Shown here: in pieces, positions 49,273 to 64,000 of the stretch
Layout: each line of letters starts with the position of its first letter
Numbering within the stretch: position 1 is the first letter of the stretch
Origin: Musa acuminata AAA Group
Taxonomy: Eukaryota; Streptophyta; Magnoliopsida; Zingiberales; Musaceae
NCBI RefSeq assembly: GCF_036884655.1
Contig: NC_088335.1
Coordinates: forward strand, 49,140,001 to 49,204,000
Direction: 5' to 3'
DNA: 64,000 bases
Notes under the pieces: model-generated
Told to the model about the DNA's origin: nothing
Databases searched by the model: none
Seen by the model: only the letters and a program-made list of their open reading frames with translations
Program-made: the position numbers and the translations under genes

Positions 49273-52240
49273 TATCCTAAATCGGTTTGATCGATTGGGT
49301 CCGATTCAGTCCTCGCCGAGTGATCCTGTCTTATCATGGAGTAAAATGCGAGTATCAATGGGATGCTATGTGGGAGCCACCAGTGTGACCTCGAGAGGCT
49401 AGTGGGTATGACATAAGTCGGATGCATTAAGAAGGGTTAAACGTTGATTTTAGTTCATGCAATTTTGGTGAGTTTATTCATATCTAAAATATTTTTTATA
49501 TTTTTAAAAATATAGTATATAAATTTTTTTCATCAAATCTGAGTTAATAGACGTAATATGTTTACATGATATGCTAACTCATAGTAAATTATTAATATAA
49601 TGATATATGTAATTTAAGTTTAAAAAATTAAGATCAATTTTAAATCATGTGATTTTGGTCATGGACAACTTAAGTCCTTATGATTTATTCATATTTAAAA
49701 TAACCCTTATATTTTAAAAAATATAATATTTAAGTCTCTCCTGTCAGATCTAAATTAACCAACGTTAGAGTTGACATGTCGACTCAATATATATATAATT
49801 TATTTTTTTTTAAAAATAAAACTACTATCATGATAGAAGGAGGTATCATCGTGAAAGCGACTACCATCTTTAGCACCGAGCCATTATTGTCTAGTAAGTC
49901 ATTGTACACACATAACTTCTGTGACGCTAACGATAAGTTCAAGAGGTTATGATCCTACCTCAAGTGAATGCACATCGATCAGTCTAATACTATGCATATA
50001 ATGGTCTTCTGGTCCCTCTTACTCCTCATGGGCATCTTTGTTCCTGTTGTCTTCCACTTCATCTTCTCCTGTGCCCTCATCAATTGTACTTAGGACGTGA
50101 TGGTCCAACTCTCCATTGTTTTCACCTCCGATCTCTCCTACCTCTGTCTCTCTATCTTCGTCTATTGGCATGGCTTCTATCACTTCCTCTTTATCGACAA
50201 AATGGATAAAATCATAAAGGTTAAAATTGACCTTAACCCTATTAACTGAAAAATGAAGCTTTTCAGAATTCAAAATAAACATGAAAAATAGAGGTCAATT
50301 AGATCACCCCACCTCTTATTCGCATGTATGAAACCCTCCTTGATCGCAAGTATCTCGTATAATCGAATATATTGCTGATATATTTTCTGCTAGGATCTTT
50401 ACAAGGGAAAGATTATCACCTTCAATCTCAAGATTGGAAACACTTTCTTTATTTGAATGTATGATGCCTCCTCGATTGCAAGTGTCTCATTTGACTAGAT
50501 ATCCATCTCCTCATTTGGTTTATAACTTGTCAAAAAAATAATATTTCATTATTATATCATAAAAGAGAGATCAAAAGCACCATCTATATTTAATTTGATC
50601 CATTATAATGCCAGGCTGTCCCATATCCGAGATGTCTCACCATAAAAACATATAGACTTTTGAATAATATATTTACAATTCATCTTAATGAACAATTGCT
50701 TTATAATAGACGTAGGGATAAATTTAGTTAAATCTTATCCTTCCATGAGCCGAGTTCTATTTTAGGAGTCAATAAGCCTAAATCAAGGTTGAATTGGATC
50801 TATTGAAATATCAATTTAATGACATAGAGTTAGGTTGGACGGTAGTACCGTTCAAGCAGGCGATGATACTGCTAGAATCAAAGTTCTTAGGCTATCAAGC
50901 GGTAGTACCGCTTAGGTAGGCGATAATACGATTAGAGCTTAACTATATACAATGATAGTATTGCTCGACGTAGGTGGTAGCATTGCCAGTACCCCGAAAA
51001 CCTAATAATTTAAATTTTTTATTCTATTTTTGAAGTCATTTGGAATCTATAAACATCCTACTTGCTTGATGAAGTAAGAAAAAATATGAAAACCTTATGA
51101 TTTGAAGTGTATAAACACTCTTGAAAAGTGGTGAGTTTCTTCCTCCCTAAGTTTAAAGGCCATTCTAATGGAAGTGTGAGGTTTTCTTACAAAAAAAAAA
51201 AAGTGTGAATATTCTCTCGTAAGCTCATAAAAAAGGAAAAAAATTGTAACAAAGGCAGTTAATCTTTACTAATTAAAAAGATGATCGGTAGTAAAAATCG
51301 GTGGCCTCGAGGGAAGATGAATCAAGAGTAGATATAGGTCGAGACGATCGAACAACTATAAATCTAGTTTATATTTCTCTTTATGTTTTTTATTATTTTA
51401 CTAACTAATTTAATTGCTCACTACTCTTACTCGTATTCTAAGCTAAACATATTTTCGATACATATTTTTCGATCAAAATTTTTTAAATCGACACCTTTTT
51501 TCAAAAGTATTAATTCACCTCACCCTCCCTCTTAGTGCCGATCATAAAATAACTGAGGTTTTCAAAATATATTCAAATATTTTTTTGGTCTAAAATAATT
51601 TTTATTTCACCTTAAATTGAGAAAAATAAAAAGATAAGGCTAAAATAAATAGAAAGTCTAAAAAAAAGGCCTTTCTAAGTTATCTCAAAGGTTTCTTAAA
51701 AAAATTAAAATTTAAGAATCAATAGATAATATCTATTGTTGTTACTTTACGGTTTTGTTATTATTCATTTAAAATGTGCACATAATATTATTATATTATG
51801 TTTTAAGTTTGAATTCAATAAATATGAATTTTGTTTTATTTCCTAATCCATGTGAAGCAATAACAAGAAAAATTGCTTCACCGGTTATGGTTGTTGCCCT
51901 CCTTTCCGATCTACCATTGGCCGTAAGAGTTGCTACTCTCGATTGACTTTTATGATGACTGGCCAAGGTTTGACTTGTCAGCATCCAAGTGGTTGAACCG
52001 GTCAGCCTCATCGATACGTGTCACATCCACCACCATTTGATATCGGGCCTAATTCTCGTCAAGCCCGCTTGACTAACCGAGAGCGGGTTGAACTCGTCGA
52101 GGGTAATTATGTCTTTACATCTTTCCGGTCGGGTTCGGGTTTCAGTTAGAATGTGGTGTTGTTATGATGCAAAACCGTCAATTCAACTTCCAAATGTTAA
52201 TATTTATTTATGTTTATACACGAACGGATGAGATTAAAAA
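49273..52240. other. AT-rich intergenic region
   Basis: No gene recognised. 50830-50990 has degenerate direct repeats around GGCGGTAGTACCGCTTAGG / GACGGTAGTACCGTTCAAG, each with a short palindrome (GGTAGTACC). A 87-codon open frame on the - strand (50282-50019) is acidic and unrecognised; possibly a transposon fragment. Confidence 0.5.
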
Positions 52241-53467
52241 GAAAGAGGAGATGAACGGCTATCGAGAGATCTTCGTAATAGGAAAGGGTCGGAGAATTTG
52301 CGTTGCAGTTGACCTCCTTTTCCTACTTCGTTTCCAATTCTTATTGATGTTAGGGAGGAAAAGAAAAGCTATATATTAAGCACATCGGACCGCAGAAAGA
52401 GGCCGAAAGCAACGACGGGTTGCTGTCTTCGAGGAATCTCCTTGCGGCTGTGTTGTTGTTTCTCTTGTCTTCTGTCATCGAGGAGGTATTCGAAGTTCCC
52501 GTTATCGACAGTTTGTTATGATGCAATGCGTCATGTATTATTGGTTCTGATTTGGGCATCTTTGCTCGTTTGGGTGTGTAATTCTATTGGTTTCGTGCGT
52601 GATTCTTCTGCGGGCGGATCTTGATTGCTTGCTCCGAGGGGCATCACCTGGTCTGTGGATCTTTGGTCGCTTGTTGTTTGGTTCTGATTGGAGTTGACCT
52701 GTTTGGCAATTGGGTCTGCAGTTTATTCAAACAGTTCTTTTTGTGGGGAGTTCCAACAGTGATTGGTATGCTCTTTCTGCAGATCGGTCCTAGGGTTTGT
52801 TTGTGATGTCTCGTGTAGGAAGAGGTGGGAGATAGCTAGTTCAGATTGTTAGCAGATGCAATGGGGGTTAGGGTTTTCTTTTCTTTTTCTATTTAGGCCA
52901 TCTATTATATTTGTAATGATAGCACGAAATCTCTTATCTCAAATACGTAGTGTTAGATGCATTCCTTGTGATATCAAACATTTAAAATAATATTAATGCG
53001 CTTCACCAAGTTGATACAAGGGTGGAGCGTTTGATGCATACACATAAACTCAAGCAATTATGTTATCCTGTAAACATGGATTATATTCCTCATCGATAGA
53101 TTCTAGACATTCTTCCATATGCAAAAAGATTTATTTCGGTAGAGGGACTTGAGAGATTTTGATATAAAACCTGTTAAACACTTCGTGTGTTATGTGAGAA
53201 AGCTCAAGTACTGTGAATGGATTAACCTTATTTCAATGTTGACATATACGTTAGTTTATTGTGTAAGAAATGCCTTAGAGCAACATATAACCTATAAAAA
53301 CCTCCACCTTGGACACCTCGATTCCTTGGGATTTTTTTTTTCCACTTTAGAAGTTTTGCATGCATTTTTCAAGCAAAACGTATCCTGCATCCGTTCATTA
53401 ATTATTGCTGGCTTTTTTCAGGTACTTGGGGATTCCAAGGGCTATACATCTACCAAGACGAGAAACA
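52240..53467 (+). other. 5' leader and intron region of the JMJ demethylase gene
   Basis: A likely leader exon ends near 52485 (CGAGGAG/GTATTC) and a good acceptor (TTTTTTCAG, 53413-53421) precedes the segment containing the start codon. Short upstream ORFs occur (for example 52442-52624). Confidence 0.45.
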
Positions 53468-60594
<7,127 letters not shown>

Positions 60595-61818
60595 AGTATA
60601 AAAGCAAGCAAGATGAGCCTTTGTTAGATTGGCGATGCAACTGCTTGAATCTCTGCAGTCTTCTAGATGAGACATGCCATTCAGAGCCACTGTTCCTTTG
60701 GGTTGAAGTTAGACTGATCAAATTCTATAGAGTTTTCCATTTGGTTATTCTTTCTGATCTCCATAAACAACATGGTGAATTCATGCACCGGTAGACTTGC
60801 CTGTGCAGCTAGATAATGTTTTTAGGGTTTGTTTTTTTGTTCTTCTTTTTAGGCTCCGGGCCATTATTGCCCGTGGAGTGCCTGATGTGAATAATTGCTA
60901 ACAACACAGGCTATTTGTACAAAAGATAGTTTAAGACTAATTTATACATTCGAGAAAATAAAGATTGAACACATGAAGATGTGGTTATTTCTTGAACTTG
61001 CTGTGGTCTCCGTTAATGTTTCACCTTGTGAATCCATTGTCGCAGAAAGCAAGGCTGCCGGCTACTCATGTTGGGGGAGTACTCTTTTTTTGTACTATCA
61101 CGGGAGACTGTAGGGAGGTTAAAGAACAAACAATTCTGCCATTGCCCTTCACGTCCCCTTCTGCTATCTTTTCTTTGGATTTATCTTTGTGATCGTTTGC
61201 AATCTATATGTATTTGGTCACTTGGCCGTCTCTCTCTCTCTCTCTCTGCCGTATAAATATGTCGTGTAGAGAGGCAAAGCCATCTTGCTCTGTGTAGTTT
61301 ATTCAACTCCATCCGTGCTAATCAAAATCTTCTTAAGCCGAAGAAGCCGAGGAGAAGATTGGAACTCGTGGCTGTATTCAAAAAGCCCGATCAGAATCCT
61401 GACAACATCATTAATCTAATCCAACAACTCCCTCCCACATGAATGAAAGAGTGCCCAGAGTTCTTTTACGAGCCATCGTCACATGGGTTTACAGCGCCTG
61501 CATCCAATCCAAACGATTCATTCACATGCGCCCTCTTGTGGGATCTGATGGACTAAAAAGCCAGGGAACGCTCCTCCTGTCTGATCACTTTTCCTAGCTC
61601 GGGTTCTTCCCAACCCGTAGATTCTGTGATAAGGACACGTTGAAAGATAGATTAGGATGCTTAGTTGCACCGCCTAATAGCTCAGGTTTGTCCCCCTCTC
61701 TCTCTCTCTCTCTCTCTCATGGGGTTAAGGGTAGCCTGAATCCTCTTCATCTTCTTTACCACACCCTCACATGGGTGTGTTGGGATGGAGGATCAGATGG
61801 ACCAGATTTCTTGCACAA

Positions 61819-61854
<36 letters not shown>

Positions 61855-63140
61855 CATCACCTTTTTCTCCACTCCACCCCGCTTCGACCATGCAGGCACT
61901 CACTCGTATATGAGCACAGTATCCAAAAACCGATATGGTGTCAGCTTAGATGCCTTCCCTTTTTCCTCTTTCTCGTTCGGTAACCACTACTACCTGTCGA
62001 AAGAAATTTTGTTCATCTCAATCCAATTTCTCAAATTGGGTAGAATTTCACAGGTTTTATAGATTCGTCCGTATCCGTGGTTGGATCCACTGTCGTAAGA
62101 TCTGGTTTTGATGGGCCCAACTTAAAACCGTTCTGCGATTGTCTTCCGGCCCAAGTTGGCCCACTTAGCTCGCTGAGAAATCTACAGCTGATGGCCATCG
62201 GATCACGTTGGCTAACAAATGGACGGTCGGGATTTAAAGGATCGAAGTGGATAAACACCCCGGTGATTTAAATCGACGTTGGAGGGAGGTGGCGAGTGTC
62301 TCGATGGAGGCGGTCAAACTTTCTCGTGGCGATGGCGCCGATGCACCCCGCGGGGGACGTCAGAAGCTACCCGCAAGCTCCGTACACTAAGGGACCCACC
62401 GCCGGTCGCTGGTGGGTGAGGACGGTGTCCCAGGGAGAGAGTAGCCTTCGCGCGTCGACGACGGGGTGCCACGCGCGGGAGGCTTACCGGACAGCGAGAG
62501 ATGGTGGCGACGCGCATCTCGACGTGGAAAGTCCCCCGAATGATTAACAAGTCCAACACCCCCCTCTCCCTACCGCCGAAAGCTCACCGTTGGAGCGGCG
62601 AAGCGCCGTTTTCCTCGCAGCTTATCCCCCCGTCCAAAGACGGCTCCTTCGTTTCCCCCTCCTTCGCTGCCGTTAGATCAGTAGAAAGACACTACTGTTT
62701 CTGATGGCTATCGAGGGCGGGGAAGGCAATGGAAGCTACAGTACCACGGAGGACATGTCCTTTAATCAAAGTAGGCAAAACAGCCGCTTGGGACTGTCGT
62801 TTCACCGCCACCACCGTCACCACCGGGCCATGCGACTTGTTTTCGGGCCTCCGCTACGGTCCTCCGACCATGCTGTACTGCTGGACCATTAAAACGGTCG
62901 TGGCCACTTGAAGCCACCGGCAGCGTCTGTACCATCCGTTAATCATTACTCGCCTGGCTCCAGTTGTCGGACCCACCCTCCGGCCATTTCCTGACTCCCA
63001 CCACAGCCTGGGTGGGGGAATGGGGGATATTAGAAGTGCCCATCTGGGGGGGGAGTATTTATTTGACGCGCTCATCAGCGATTTGGTGATAACTAAATAG
63101 GAACAAAAAGAAATTGCGAGGAAGTAAAAGCGTAGCAACG

Positions 63141-63144
<4 letters not shown>
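60595..63144. other. Intergenic between the demethylase and DUF1645 genes
   Basis: The first 200-300 bp should be the demethylase 3' UTR. 61696-61719 is a CT run and 61824-61851 a GA run that are complementary. Open frames in 62296-62911 are GC-rich but unrecognised. Confidence 0.5.

Positions 63145-63212
<68 letters not shown>
63145..63212. repeat. (TA)34 microsatellite just upstream of the DUF1645 gene
   Basis: 68 bases of uninterrupted TA, ending 107 bp before the ATG at 63319, in the position where the TATA box and transcription start would be expected. Confidence 0.95.
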
Positions 63213-63213
<1 letters not shown>

Positions 63214-63318
63214 CACGAAGCCATCGTCTGTGAACACACTCATCCGCTTCTTCATCTAAGCCGATCTCTTTTCTCGTCTTCTCCTCCTCCGTCGGCTTCT
63301 CCTTCTCTCTCTTTTTCA

Positions 63319-64000
63319 TGGCGTCCGCCATGGTCAACAGCGTTGCTCTCTCGCCGCCGCCGGAGGCCTTCCCCTGGCTCAGCCCTCGGATCTCCTTCAG
63401 CCACGACGCCGCCGACATGCCCCCCGTGGCCCCGCCGGAGGGTCACCCCGACGACTCCGCGGAGGACTTCGAGTTCTGCCTCCACGACGACCCCGTCGCC
63501 ATGCTCCCCGCCGACGAGCTCTTTTCCGGCGGTAAACTGGTGCCCCTGCAGCTGGCGCCGCCGAAGCCGGCGGCGGAGGCGGAACCCACCTGTACCGCTG
63601 AGATCGGCTTGCCGGAGCCCCCGGAGACGCGGCGGAAGGCGGAGATCGCTGGTGTCGACCCCTACGCGTTCTCCCCCCGCGCGCCCAGATGCACTGCTCG
63701 TTGGCGCGAGCTGCTCGGCCTCAAGAGGGCCCGGGGAGCGAAACCCGCTGGACGAGTCGCCGCCCCTGCCGCTACGGTCACCGCCACTTCCAAGAACACA
63801 AACCCTAGGTCGTCTCTCAAGCATCTGCTCCACCGGCACCCCAAGCTCGCTTCCCTGGATGCGTCGCTGAGCGTCCCCCTACTCGGTGACTCGGAACATG
63901 AGTCCGCGGCGACGGCCTCCCGCCTCTCGCAGTCCTCGTCCTCGTCGTCCTCGTCCTCGTCCTCCTCCTTGGGTCCCGATCACGAGGACCTCGCCAGGCT
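63319..64000 (+). CDS. DUF1645 family protein, 5' part (truncated by window end)
   Basis: Open from the ATG at 63319 to the window edge, 227 codons and continuing. The start context is TTTTTCATGGCG. The DUF1645 signature is EDFEFCLHDDPVAMLPADELFSGGKLVPLQL at about residues 49-80 (seen as EFCLHDDP, MLPADELFSGGKLVPLQ). Further on are RWRELLGLKRA, SSLKHLLHRHPK and a run of serines (about 14) followed by GPDHEDLARL. The family is plant-specific, serine-rich and of unknown biochemical function; some rice members are linked to stress response. Strong GC3 bias. The 3' part is missing only because the window ends. Confidence 0.92.

Noticed and set aside
63343..63870. 175-codon + ORF and 195-codon - ORF over the DUF1645 exon
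   Set aside because: Shadows of the GC-rich DUF1645 coding frame, which starts at 63319 and has no stop in the window.

Overview
This is a plant nuclear window, most likely from a commelinid monocot. Spliced genes have GT-AG introns (two are best explained as GC-AG), chloroplast and mitochondrial targeting, a plant-type YTH-fused CPSF30 and an LTR element with a Ty3/gypsy-like gag. Several coding regions are very GC-rich at third positions (the CAT transporter and DUF1645 exons), while introns and intergenic DNA are AT-rich. Banana or a relative (Zingiberales) is my guess from the overall look; it is not demonstrated.

Layout, left to right. 1-1.0 kb: the 5' part of an unidentified transcript carrying a duplicated 31-codon small ORF. 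2.18-7.05 kb (-): a five-exon DUF630/DUF632 (NRG2/REL2-like) gene with a degenerate TIR element in intron 2. 9.2-11.5 kb (+): a two-exon cationic amino acid transporter. 12.0-13.7 kb (+): a small NOI/RIN4-like gene with a tandemly duplicated 5' exon. 14.8-25.5 kb (-): a seven-exon CPSF30 gene with zinc fingers and a YTH domain. 26.1-26.5 kb (-): a small putative secreted or membrane protein. 27.47-30.36 kb: an intact short LTR element with only a gag ORF and a perfect 5-bp target duplication. 30.4-33.4 kb: older retroelement debris with minisatellites. 33.5-34.9 kb (-): psbR. 35.6-42.2 kb (-): a ten-exon mitochondrial 3-hydroxyisobutyrate dehydrogenase gene with an RTE-type LINE remnant in intron 4. 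44.5-47.1 kb (-): an F-box/kelch gene with a leader intron. 48.76-49.27 kb: a solo LTR of the same family as the 27-30 kb element. 49.3-52.2 kb: AT-rich, no gene seen. 52.2-60.6 kb (+): an eleven-exon KDM5/JMJ14-type H3K4 demethylase gene. 63.3 kb to the end (+): a DUF1645 gene cut by the window edge.

The genes are unrelated single-gene units, not a pathway cluster. All exon joins given here were assembled by hand; in each multi-exon gene the exon lengths sum to a multiple of three and the phases agree at every junction, which is good internal support. I did not find a clearly new biological system. The best candidates for novelty are the duplicated 31-codon ORF with mostly silent differences, the duplicated first exon and frame-preserving twin donor sites of the NOI gene, and the gag-only retroelement with an in-frame 19-codon repeat.
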